Assembly (NCBI GenBank): GCA_035525225.1
Contig: DATLFA010000071.1
Span: forward strand, 53,031 to 117,030
Direction: 5' to 3'
Length of the DNA: 64,000 bases
Source of the DNA: DATLFA01 sp035525225
GTDB lineage: Bacteria; Actinomycetota; Acidimicrobiia; Acidimicrobiales; WLNW01
In this document: positions 41,286 through 48,873 of the stretch, piece by piece
Position numbering within the stretch: the first letter of the stretch is position 1
Layout of the letters: every line of letters begins with the position of its first letter
Position numbers and translations under genes: made by a program
Notes under the pieces: model-generated
Told to the model about the DNA's origin: nothing
The model's database searches: none
What the model saw: the letters and a program-made list of their open reading frames with translations, nothing else

Positions 41286-42064
41286 CAGCGGATCCGCGGT
41301 GTCGTAGGGGGAGTGGTGGACCGGTCGACCTCTGCGCTGCCGATCGGATTGCCGATGCGGGTGTAGGCGAGTCCCTGCTCGACCGCGGCGCGATATGGCT
41401 TGTCCAAGGACTCCCAGATGGCGCGCACGGTGCCTTGCGTCGCGGCGGTGGGCTTCTGTGCGATCGCGCGCGCGATCTCGTGCGCGCGATCCCAGAGCCG
41501 CGGCCGTTCGACGACTTCGGTGACCAGACTGATGCGCAGTGCGGTGGCCGCGGAGACCCGTTCGTCGTTCCCGCTGAGCGCGATGCGAAGTGTCTCGGCG
41601 AGGCCGATTCGCCGCATCAGGCCGACGGGTTCGATCGCGGAGACCAATCCGAAGGTGACGTGAGAATCGAAGAACGTCGCGTCCTCCGAACAGATCACGA
41701 TGTCGGACTCGTTCAAGAAGTACAACGCGCCGGCGGTGCAGATGCCCTGCACGGCGCAGACGACCGGCTTCCACACCTTCTGCCACTTCGGGCTGAGCAA
41801 CTCGCCCGGGTCTTCATGATTCCACACGTCGTCCGGTTGGCCGTACGGCTCGCGCACGTCGAGCCCGGCGCAGAACGCCCGGTCACCCGCGGCGCGCAAT
41901 ACGACCGCGTGGACATCGGGGTCGGTTTTGATGCGGTGCCACACATCGCGGACCTCGTGGCACATCCTCCGATTGAACGCGTTCAACACCTGTGGCCGGT
42001 TGAGCGTGATGGTCGCGACGTGATCCGCAGCATCGACCTCGTAGATGATCGTCTCGTAGCTCAT
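41285..42064 (-). CDS. enoyl-CoA hydratase/isomerase family protein
   Basis: This 259-residue crotonase has MSYETIIYEVDAADHVATIT at the start and oxyanion-hole segments AVVLRAAGDRAFCAGLD and VQGICTAGALYFLNESDI. Both classical glutamates are missing (TAGALYFL and FFDSHVTFGLV), as in its neighbour at 42070, with which it shares SEDATFF(D)xHV. The two are tandem paralogues likely born by duplication. A non-hydratase role (isomerase, hydrolase or ring-opening) is more likely. ATG 42064 lies five bases after the upstream stop; a GTG at 42085 would add seven residues. Confidence 0.88.
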   Translation of the reverse strand: MSYETIIYEVDAADHVATITLNRPQVLNAFNRRMCHEVRDVWHRIKTDPDVHAVVLRAAGDRAFCAGLDVREPYGQPDDVWNHEDPGELLSPKWQKVWKPVVCAVQGICTAGALYFLNESDIVICSEDATFFDSHVTFGLVSAIEPVGLMRRIGLAETLRIALSGNDERVSAATALRISLVTEVVERPRLWDRAHEIARAIAQKPTAATQGTVRAIWESLDKPYRAAVEQGLAYTRIGNPIGSAEVDRSTTPPTTPRIR

Positions 42065-42069
42065 CGCAT

Positions 42070-42882
42070 CTACTCGCCGGTCCACTTGGGCGCTCGCTTC
42101 TCGAGGAACGCACGCGGGCCCTCTTGCGCATCGTCGGTATGCGTGACGCGCTCGCGGAATGCCTCGGCGAGCAGCTCGGCTTCGTAGAGTGGCAGTCCGA
42201 GCCCTTTGCGGATCGCGAGCCGCGTGCCTCGCACGGCCAGAGGCGCGTTGCGGTTGATCAGCGTGGCGATCTCGCGTGCACGAGCGGCAAGGTCTTCGGG
42301 CGCGACGAGCTCGGTGACGAGACCGAGGTCGTACGCGCGTTGCGCGGTGAGCCGCTCGTGCCGTCCGGTGAGCGCAACCCGCATCGCGACGTTGAGCGGC
42401 AACACTCGCGCGAGACGCACCATTTCACGGCCGGATACGAGGCCGATGCTGACATGCGGGTCGAAGAACGTGGCGTCCTCTGATGCGATGACGATGTCAC
42501 CGGTCGTGACGAGATCGAGCCCCGCGCCGCAACAGAGTCCGTTGACCGCCACCAGCACCGGCTTTGCCATGCTGCGAAACGGGGGCGTCGCCTCTTGCGG
42601 AGCGTCCCATTCGGCGAAGGTCGAGAGGTACTTGCCTTCGTACGGCACCCTGCCGTCGGTGCGCACGCCCTCGACATCCGCACCGGCACAGAAGGCGCGG
42701 CCGGCACCCGTGACGATGATCGTCCACACCGCATCGTCGCCCTCTGCTCGTTGGAACGCGTCGCGAAGCTCGTCGCCCATGAGTGGCGTCACCGCGTTGA
42801 GCTTGTCCGGCCGGTTGAACGTGATCGTCGCGATGTGGTCGTCGACGTCGTAGAGGATCGTCTCGTAGGCAGGCGACATCAT
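42070..42882 (-). CDS. enoyl-CoA hydratase/isomerase family protein
   Basis: This 270-residue crotonase starts with two ATGs (42882 and 42879), the second better spaced from AGAGG. Segments are TIIVTGAGRAFCAGADVEG, VNGLCCGAGLDLVTTGDI and SEDATFFDPHVSIGLVSG. The first catalytic position holds Asp (GAGLDL), the second His (DPHV), so chemistry differs from standard enoyl-CoA hydratase. Tandem paralogue of the next gene (41285). It starts seven bases after the stop of a third crotonase at 42890; three consecutive crotonases of different active-site type suggest several specialised steps. Confidence 0.88.
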   Translation of the reverse strand: MMSPAYETILYDVDDHIATITFNRPDKLNAVTPLMGDELRDAFQRAEGDDAVWTIIVTGAGRAFCAGADVEGVRTDGRVPYEGKYLSTFAEWDAPQEATPPFRSMAKPVLVAVNGLCCGAGLDLVTTGDIVIASEDATFFDPHVSIGLVSGREMVRLARVLPLNVAMRVALTGRHERLTAQRAYDLGLVTELVAPEDLAARAREIATLINRNAPLAVRGTRLAIRKGLGLPLYEAELLAEAFRERVTHTDDAQEGPRAFLEKRAPKWTGE

Positions 42883-42889
42883 CTACCTC

Positions 42890-43720
42890 TCATCGACCTT
42901 CGAATTTTGGATCGGTGCGTGAACTGAACGCTCGAAGGCCTTCTTTGAAGTCCGCGCTGCGCGACGACAGCTCCAACGCCAGCGCCTCGAGCTCCATCGC
43001 CTGGTCGAGCGGGAGCTCGAGTGAGCGGTGCAGGCAGAACTTCGCCAGCCCGATGGCAATCGTCGGCCCGTCGACGAGCTCGGCCAACAGCGACTCGCTC
43101 GCGGCGTCGAGGTCGTCGTCGGCCACCGACTGGTGGATGAGCCCCCACGCCTCTGCCTCAACGCCTGACACCTCCCGGCCGAGCAGGATCATCTTGCGCG
43201 CCCGGGCCAACCCGACGAGGCGGGGGATCATCCACGTACCGCCGCTGTCGGGGGTGAACCCGCGGCGCCCGAACGGCTCCCAGAATCGTGCGGTCTTGGT
43301 CGCGATCGTGAAGTCGGCGGCGAGCGCGAGGTGACAACCGAGGCCGGCGGCCCAACCACGCACGGCGCACACGACCGGGATCTCGATGGTCTGGATGAGC
43401 TGGACGAGTCGGTGGGCTTCGAAGGCCGTGCGGCGATGCAGATGGCCGACGCGCGGACGGGGCGCACCCTTGCTGTTCGTCGCGACCCAATCCGCGCCGG
43501 AACAGAAGTTGTCGCCGACACAGGAGATCGAGATGGCGCGGATCGTGTCGTCGATCGCGGCGTTCTCGAACGTGCGGACGAGCTGGCGGACCATGGCATT
43601 GCTCAACGCGTTGCGATGTGCCGGTCGATCGAATCGAATGCGAAGGATCGCATCGTCACGCGCGATCAGGAGTTCCTTATTGTCGGATACTGGGCTGTTC
43701 GATACTGGTTTGTCGGTCAC
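42890..43720 (-). CDS. enoyl-CoA hydratase/isomerase family protein
   Basis: This crotonase has 276 residues from GTG 43720, which shares one base with the upstream FadE stop (TAGTG). Segments are SISCVGDNFCSGADWVA, VRGWAAGLGCHLALAADF and EPFGRRGFTPDSGGTWMIPR. Glu-144 is replaced by His (GCHLAL) and the active acid is likely the Asp in TPDSGG, as in PaaG-like isomerases. The C-terminal SRSADFKEGLRAFSSRTDPKF is the usual CoA-contacting helix. The long open frame upstream of 43720 lies over the FadE gene and is not needed. Confidence 0.88.
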   Translation of the reverse strand: MTDKPVSNSPVSDNKELLIARDDAILRIRFDRPAHRNALSNAMVRQLVRTFENAAIDDTIRAISISCVGDNFCSGADWVATNSKGAPRPRVGHLHRRTAFEAHRLVQLIQTIEIPVVCAVRGWAAGLGCHLALAADFTIATKTARFWEPFGRRGFTPDSGGTWMIPRLVGLARARKMILLGREVSGVEAEAWGLIHQSVADDDLDAASESLLAELVDGPTIAIGLAKFCLHRSLELPLDQAMELEALALELSSRSADFKEGLRAFSSRTDPKFEGR

Positions 43721-44694
43721 TACGCAACCTCGCTTGCCAAGTCTGTGGCGATTCTGTCGGCGTGCTCCGCGCGGCTGCCGAACGCGTGCTCGAGTACCCA
43801 TGCGCGTTTGAGGAGGTAGTGAGGGATCATCTCCCAAGTGAAGCCCATGCCCCCGTGGACCTGTATACACGTCTTCGCGTTGCGGATCGCCGCATCGGTC
43901 GCGATGAGCTTGGCGGCCGATGCGGCGACGACGAAGTCACCGGATTCCCGATCGTCGGCGATCGCCGCCGCAGCGTAGGTCGCGCTGCGAGTGAGCATCG
44001 TCCTCACGTACATGTCGGCCAGGAGGTGCTTGATCGCCTGGAACGAACCGATCGGTTTTCCGAACTGGTGTCGACTGCCTGCGTAGCCGACTGCTGCCTG
44101 CAGTGCGCGGTCGGCGATCCCGAGCAGAAGGGCCGACGCCAACACCGCACCGATGTTGCGCATTTCCGCCGCGACCTCGGGGTCCCCCACCTGGGTACCG
44201 CGCGGCAGATTGCGAGCGCGTGCGACCGGTGTCAGCGGATCGGTCGGTACAACGGCCTCGAGGTCGCCGAGATCTTCGCGAGGGATCGAGAACACACCGT
44301 CGTCGCGGAGCACGATCACCAAGTCGAGGTGCTGGCCGTAGTCGATGAGCACCGACTCGTCGTCGACCTCGTCGTGCCCGCCGATCCGCGCGGCACCACC
44401 ATGTCCGGGTAGGTGAATCGCCGCGAGCGCGCTCCACACGAGTGGCCCCGGCACGAGGTGTCCGCCGAGGACTTCGTACACGACCGCGGCCTCGACGATG
44501 CCCTGGCCGAGCCCGCCGCTCGCCGTCGGCGCGGCGAGACGGAAGACGTCGAGATCGACGAGGCGTTGCCAATCGCCGGCGCGCAACGGCTCTCTTTCAC
44601 GCGCGCCGATGTCGGCGATCGCATAGTTTCCTTCGCAGAACGCCCGAACTGCGTCCTGCAGTTCGACCTGCTGTTCGGTGAGCCGGAAATCCAC
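43720..44694 (-). CDS. short acyl-CoA dehydrogenase (FadE subunit type)
   Basis: This 324-residue protein is shorter than typical acyl-CoA dehydrogenases (about 380) and has a weak middle domain (SVLIDYGQHLDLVIVLRDDG), but the C-terminal domain is clear: YAGSRHQFGKPIGSFQAIKH, LADMYVRTML and CIQVHGGMGFTWEMIPHYLL. This is the pattern of the short partner subunits in actinobacterial alpha2beta2 FadE enzymes. Start is GTG 44694, three bases after the amidohydrolase stop. The full-length FadE genes at 38536 and 31874 are candidate partners. Confidence 0.88.
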   Translation of the reverse strand: MDFRLTEQQVELQDAVRAFCEGNYAIADIGAREREPLRAGDWQRLVDLDVFRLAAPTASGGLGQGIVEAAVVYEVLGGHLVPGPLVWSALAAIHLPGHGGAARIGGHDEVDDESVLIDYGQHLDLVIVLRDDGVFSIPREDLGDLEAVVPTDPLTPVARARNLPRGTQVGDPEVAAEMRNIGAVLASALLLGIADRALQAAVGYAGSRHQFGKPIGSFQAIKHLLADMYVRTMLTRSATYAAAAIADDRESGDFVVAASAAKLIATDAAIRNAKTCIQVHGGMGFTWEMIPHYLLKRAWVLEHAFGSRAEHADRIATDLASEVA

Positions 44695-44697
44695 TGG

Positions 44698-45519
44698 CTA
44701 GGTCTCGTTGCCGAAGAAGAAGTGGTCCGCGTTGCGGAACAGGTACTTGTCGAGCACCTCTGCGGGCAGGTCGAGTTGCGTGGCCTCGGGGATGCATCTG
44801 CTCATCGGGAGCACCGGATGATCCGACGCGTACAGCACCTTGTCGGGCCCCCTCGTGCGCATGTAGTGGAGCAGGCTCTCGGGAAGACGGCGGGGCGACC
44901 AGGCCGATGTCATCAGGTGCAAGTTGCGGTACTTGATCATCAGCCGGATGGCCGTGTCCCACCACGGATCTGCACCGTGCATCATGCACAATTTGAGCTC
45001 GGGAAAGCGAACGCACACTCGGTCGAGATGAATGGGGTTCTGCGCATCGGCCGGCAGCGGTGGGCCGGGGATCCCGGTGTTGAGACACAGCGCCAGCCCG
45101 AGTTCGCAGCACTTCGTGTACAGCGGGTAGTAGACGGGATCGCCCGGCGGGTACATCCCGTCTCCCCAGAAGCTCGGACCGACGACGGTGTAGGCGACCG
45201 GCAGGTTCTGCACTGCCGCGGTGAGCCGCTGCAAGTTGGCCATCGGGTGCAACAGGTCGTGGCCGCCGAGGGCGAGGGAGAATCGGTCCGGCCGTGCTTC
45301 CGCGTACCGGAACGGCCGGTCGATCGGATCGGTGAAGTTCGCCATGAGGATCGCGCGCTGCACGCCATTGGCGTCCATCTCGTCGATCAACGCCTCGAGT
45401 TCCACGGGTTGGAACATGGCATCGGCCTTGAAATAGTCCTCCTTGACGCGCACCATCCACTTCGGTGGGGCCTGATCGCCCAGATGCACATTGACCAAAC
45501 CGTCGATCGCTCTTGTCAT
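44698..45519 (-). CDS. amidohydrolase-2 family protein
   Basis: This 273-residue protein is the shortest of the five amidohydrolases here. It starts at ATG 45519 overlapping the SDR stop by ATGA. The N-terminal strand reads DGLVNVHLGDQAPPKWMVRV, with a single His (VNVHLG), followed by RAILMANFTDPIDRPF, CLNTGIPGPPLP, LKLCMMHGADPWWDTAI and VLYASDHPVLPMSRCIPEA. The metal site appears simplified. Function within COG2159 is unassigned, probably hydrolysis or decarboxylation of a CoA-pathway intermediate. It sits between the SDR and the short FadE gene. Confidence 0.82.
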   Translation of the reverse strand: MTRAIDGLVNVHLGDQAPPKWMVRVKEDYFKADAMFQPVELEALIDEMDANGVQRAILMANFTDPIDRPFRYAEARPDRFSLALGGHDLLHPMANLQRLTAAVQNLPVAYTVVGPSFWGDGMYPPGDPVYYPLYTKCCELGLALCLNTGIPGPPLPADAQNPIHLDRVCVRFPELKLCMMHGADPWWDTAIRLMIKYRNLHLMTSAWSPRRLPESLLHYMRTRGPDKVLYASDHPVLPMSRCIPEATQLDLPAEVLDKYLFRNADHFFFGNET

Positions 45520-46286
45520 GATGCGAGGTACCCTCCGTCGACCACGAGCTCTTGTCCGGTCACGTAACCCGCTTCGTCGCCGGCCAGGTACAGGATCGCG
45601 TCGGCGATGTCGGTCGCCGCGCCGCTTCGTCGCATCGGGACGCGCCGAGTCAACTGTGCGAGGCGCTCCTCCTGCTCGGCAACGCTGAGACCGAGGCGTT
45701 CGCCCGACGACATCGGTGTTCGCATATAGCCGGGCGACACGCAATTGATCCTCACGCCGCGCGCGGCCAGCTCGCGCGACACGAGCCGCGTGTAGCTCAA
45801 GATGGCGCCTTTCGCTGCTGCATACGACGCGCCGCCGACCGCACGGGTGGCGGCGATCGACGCCACGTTCACGATCGAGCCGCTGCCCTTTTCCAACATG
45901 ACAGGGATCGTCGCACGCGAGCAGAGATACACGCTCTTGAGGTTGACGCGGATGACGCGATCCCAGCTTTCCTCGGAGGCGTTCCAGGTGTCTTTCATCT
46001 CGGGCTGCGAGATGCCTGCGTTGTTGACGAGGATGTCCGCGGTGCCAAAGCGCGCGAGCGCACGTTCGACCAATGCGCCGGCACCCGCTTCGGTGGCGAC
46101 GTCGCCCGGCACGAACTCGGCTTCGCTCCCGGCGCGTTCGACAAGGGCAACCGTCGCCCGGCCCCCATCCTCGTCGAGGTCGCCGAGAACGAGTCGGGCG
46201 CCCTCTTGCGCGAACCGCACGGCAGTGGCTCGACCGAACCCGGAACTGGCGCCGGTGATGATCGCGATCTTGCCCACCAGCCGCAT
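45516..46286 (-). CDS. short-chain dehydrogenase/reductase
   Basis: This 256-residue classical SDR has KIAIITGASSGFGRATAVRF (cofactor site), ILVNNAGISQPEMKD, VNVASIAATRAVGGASYAAA (Ser and Tyr-x3-Lys), CVSPGYMRTPMSSGERLGL and QELVVDGGYLAS. Near-full-length similarity and the same length mark it as a paralogue of the SDR at 54244-55014. Likely an NAD-dependent 3-hydroxyacyl or cyclic alcohol dehydrogenase. ATG 46286 has GGAG six bases upstream. It is the second gene of the long minus-strand run; an AT-rich dyad (46321-46336) lies before it. Confidence 0.92.
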   Translation of the reverse strand: MRLVGKIAIITGASSGFGRATAVRFAQEGARLVLGDLDEDGGRATVALVERAGSEAEFVPGDVATEAGAGALVERALARFGTADILVNNAGISQPEMKDTWNASEESWDRVIRVNLKSVYLCSRATIPVMLEKGSGSIVNVASIAATRAVGGASYAAAKGAILSYTRLVSRELAARGVRINCVSPGYMRTPMSSGERLGLSVAEQEERLAQLTRRVPMRRSGAATDIADAILYLAGDEAGYVTGQELVVDGGYLAS

Positions 46287-46320
46287 GTCCGTCTCCGTCC
46301 GACCGCCCACCATAGCCGAG

Positions 46321-46340
46321 AATCCTCTAGATATATCTGG
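46321..46340. promoter_or_regulatory. AT-rich dyad between two operon genes
   Basis: AATCCTCTAGATATATCTGG contains the perfect palindrome AGATATATCT and shares AATCCTCTA plus ATATAT with the promoter before the amidohydrolase gene at 23047. It lies in the 54-base gap between the amidohydrolase stop (46341) and the SDR start (46286). On the minus strand it offers a TATATC-type -10 box for the SDR and downstream genes. A regulator-binding site is plausible. Confidence 0.45.
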
Positions 46341-47531
46341 TCAGCCGGCGGTGAAGCGGAAGAGTCGCTCGGCGTTGCCCCGGCTCACCTTGTGGATCGA
46401 CGTCTCGTCGAGGCCGGCGAGCGCGGCTCGGGCGGCGGCGAGACTGTTGGGCCACGTGGAGTCGGAGTGCGGATAGTCGGTCTCGAGCATGACGTTGTCG
46501 ACGCCGATGCTGTCGAGGTTGTCGATGCCGTGTTGGTCCGAGATGAAGCAGCCGTGGAAGTGCTGGCGAAAGAATGTGCTCGGCGGTTCGCGAATCGTCG
46601 TCTTGGTCCACGCGCCCTGGTGTTCCCACGAGTAATCCACGCGTTCGAGGACGTAGGGAATCCAGCCGATGCCACCTTCGGACAGCACCATCTGTAGCCC
46701 CGGGTGCCGTTGCAACGTCTCGCTCAACAGCCAGTCGAAGAGCGTGATCTGCGCGTTCAGCGGTACGAGGCCGACCCAGACGGAGGCCGGCGCGTCGTCA
46801 GAGGTGCGAAGCGTGCCCGATGACGACCCGATGTGCATGCAGAGGGGCAGCTCCAGGTCCACCGCGGCGCGCAGCACCGGATCCCACGAGCGGTTGGCGT
46901 CATGGATCGAGGGGAGGCCGAGCTTGGCCGGATTCTCCGAAAAGGCGATGGCACGAGCGCCCTTGGCCGCGACACGGTGCATCTCTTCGACGGCGGCCTC
47001 GGGGTGCCAGAGCGGGATCAGACACAGCGGTATCAACCGGGTCGGCGCGGCGCCACACCAATCGTCGAGCATCCAGTCGTTGTACGCCTGCACGCAGGCG
47101 ATCGCGACCTCTTTGTCGGTGGCTTCGACGAACACCCGACCGGCGAAGCCCGTGAACGACGGAAACGCCAGCGACGCGGCCACGCCGTCGAGATCCATAT
47201 CGGCGACGCGGGCGATCGGGTCGAGGCAGCCCGGCCGGATCTGATCGAAGTTGACGGGGTCGAGGGTGTAGTCCTCGCGCGCCTGGCCCGCGGTGGCGTT
47301 GAGCCCGGCGAGGGGCACGAGCTTGTCGTCGTAGCACCAGAAGTCAGTACCGTCGGCGGACTCGACGACGTGGTCGCGCATCTTGACCGGCACCCGTGGG
47401 TCGTCCGGCGTCACCGCGATGCGCAGCACCTTGGGCGCGCGGTCGCGTAGGCGCCGCGGGACCCGGTTCTGCCAGAGGTCGGGTGGTTCGATCACATGGT
47501 CGTCGGCCGACACGATCCGCAAGTCGTTCAA
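46341..47531 (-). CDS. amidohydrolase-2 family protein
   Basis: This 396-residue protein starts at TTG 47531 with GGGGGA about six bases upstream. Motifs are RIVSADDHVIEPPDLWQNRV, IACVQAYNDWMLDDWCGAA, FSENPAKLGLPSIHDANRSW, MHIGSSSGT, VLSEGGIGWIPYVLERVDYS and LETDYPHSDSTWPNSL. It is a paralogue of the plus-strand gene at 24069 and shares its metal-ligand pattern. It heads the 17-gene minus-strand run and diverges from the CaiB/BaiF gene at 47635, leaving about 100 bases for divergent promoters. TIM-barrel hydrolase or decarboxylase of unknown substrate. Confidence 0.88.
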   Translation of the reverse strand: MNDLRIVSADDHVIEPPDLWQNRVPRRLRDRAPKVLRIAVTPDDPRVPVKMRDHVVESADGTDFWCYDDKLVPLAGLNATAGQAREDYTLDPVNFDQIRPGCLDPIARVADMDLDGVAASLAFPSFTGFAGRVFVEATDKEVAIACVQAYNDWMLDDWCGAAPTRLIPLCLIPLWHPEAAVEEMHRVAAKGARAIAFSENPAKLGLPSIHDANRSWDPVLRAAVDLELPLCMHIGSSSGTLRTSDDAPASVWVGLVPLNAQITLFDWLLSETLQRHPGLQMVLSEGGIGWIPYVLERVDYSWEHQGAWTKTTIREPPSTFFRQHFHGCFISDQHGIDNLDSIGVDNVMLETDYPHSDSTWPNSLAAARAALAGLDETSIHKVSRGNAERLFRFTAG

Positions 47532-47606
47532 TGGTTTCCCCCTCGCCGTCGATGGCTCGCTGATTCACTGCAGTAATTCATTTGGGATTCACCTGTGAAC
47601 GCGGTA

Positions 47607-47634
47607 AATCATCTTACGGATTATGCTAGGCCCG
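47607..47634 (+). promoter_or_regulatory. putative leaderless promoter for CaiB/BaiF operon
   Basis: TATGCT (47622-47627) lies seven bases before the ATG at 47635, the spacing seen for leaderless starts, and no strong ribosome site is present. AATCATCTT (47607-47615) upstream is a variant of the AATCCTCTA word found near other operon starts here. If the ATG at 47623 were used instead, this reading would fail. Confidence 0.35.
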
Positions 47635-48873
47635 ATGGGGGAGAAGGCGCTAGCGGGAATCCGCGTCTGTGACTTGAGTGGCCAGTTGGCCGGCGCGGGG
47701 GCGACTCGGTTCCTGGCGGCGTTCGGGGCCGAGGTCATCCGTGTCGAAGACCCGGTTCGCCGGGGCGGCTGGGACATCCTCCGCGGCGGCCGGCCGTACA
47801 TCGACGAACGGCGCGGACCAGAGTTGGGCGGCGCGTTCAACAACCACAATGTCGGCAAACGCGGCGTGACGATCAACCTGCGTTCGCCCGAGGGGCGCGA
47901 CGTGTTCACGCGGCTCGTCGAAGTGAGCGATGTCGTCACCGAGAACTTCGCGGCGGGTGTGCTCGCGGGGCTCGGTTTTCCCTATGACCGGCTGCGTGAG
48001 ATCAACCCATCGGTGATCTACGTGTCGAACTCCGGTTTCGGGCACGCCGGCCCGTATGCGCACTACAAGTCGTGGGGTCCCATCGTCCAGGCGCTGAGTG
48101 GGCTGACCTTCACATCGGGTCTCGCAGGACACCCTCCGGCCGGTTGGGGTTTCTCCTATATGGATCACATGGGCGCGAATTTCATGGCCCTCGCGGTGCT
48201 GGCCGCCCTCGTGCACCGAAACCGCACCGGTGAAGGGCAATGGGTCGACCTGGCCATGACCGAGGTCGGCCTGACCCTGATCGGCCCCGCGCTGCTCGAT
48301 GCCACAGTGCACGACCGGCCGATGCGCCGATCGGGCATGCCGGACAGCAACCACAGCGAGTCGCCGGCGATGGCACCACATGGTGTGTATCCAGCCCGGG
48401 GCGACGACTGCTGGGTGGCGATCGCCTGTCGCGACGATGCCGACTGGCTCGCGCTCGCCGCGGTGATCGGTGAGGAGTGGGCGTGGGACGCTCGGTTCGA
48501 CTCGCTTGCCGGCCGGCGCTCGTGCGAGGACGACCTCGACCGTCACCTCTCTGCTTGGAGCTCGACGTGTGATCGGTTCGAGCTGGCAACGCGACTCCGG
48601 CGCGCCGGCGTTCCTGCCGAAGCGGTGCAACGCCCATCGGAGCGCATCGACCACGACCCCGAAACTGCCGCGTGGGGACTGTGGCCCACCGTTTCGCATC
48701 CGCAAATGGGCGAGGTTCGCGTCGACGGACTTCCGCTGCATCTGTCGCTCACCGACTGGCACATGGAAACGGGCGCGCCGATGCTCGGACAGCACAACCG
48801 CGACGTCTTCTGCGGGCTGCTCGGGATCGACGACACCGAGCTCGACGAGCTCCACGCGGCGGGGGGTGTCTGA
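47635..48873 (+). CDS. CaiB/BaiF CoA-transferase (Asp-type)
   Basis: This class III CoA-transferase has about 412 residues: ALAGIRVCDLSGQLAGAGAT, RVEDPVRRGGWDILRGGRPY, VTENFAAGVLAGLGFPYDRL and, at the active site, GEGQWVDLAMTEVGLTL with the catalytic Asp present. Such enzymes exchange CoA between carboxylates without ATP, or isomerise CoA esters. The next gene, coupled by TGATG, encodes a second family member without the Asp, so the two may form a heterodimer. An in-frame ATG at 47623 would add four residues. Confidence 0.9.
   Translation: MGEKALAGIRVCDLSGQLAGAGATRFLAAFGAEVIRVEDPVRRGGWDILRGGRPYIDERRGPELGGAFNNHNVGKRGVTINLRSPEGRDVFTRLVEVSDVVTENFAAGVLAGLGFPYDRLREINPSVIYVSNSGFGHAGPYAHYKSWGPIVQALSGLTFTSGLAGHPPAGWGFSYMDHMGANFMALAVLAALVHRNRTGEGQWVDLAMTEVGLTLIGPALLDATVHDRPMRRSGMPDSNHSESPAMAPHGVYPARGDDCWVAIACRDDADWLALAAVIGEEWAWDARFDSLAGRRSCEDDLDRHLSAWSSTCDRFELATRLRRAGVPAEAVQRPSERIDHDPETAAWGLWPTVSHPQMGEVRVDGLPLHLSLTDWHMETGAPMLGQHNRDVFCGLLGIDDTELDELHAAGGV

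Noticed and set aside
41286..41786. 167-codon upstream extension of the ligase gene at 39723
   Set aside because: It lies over the crotonase gene in another frame; ATG 41285 with TGATG coupling gives the normal ligase N-terminus.
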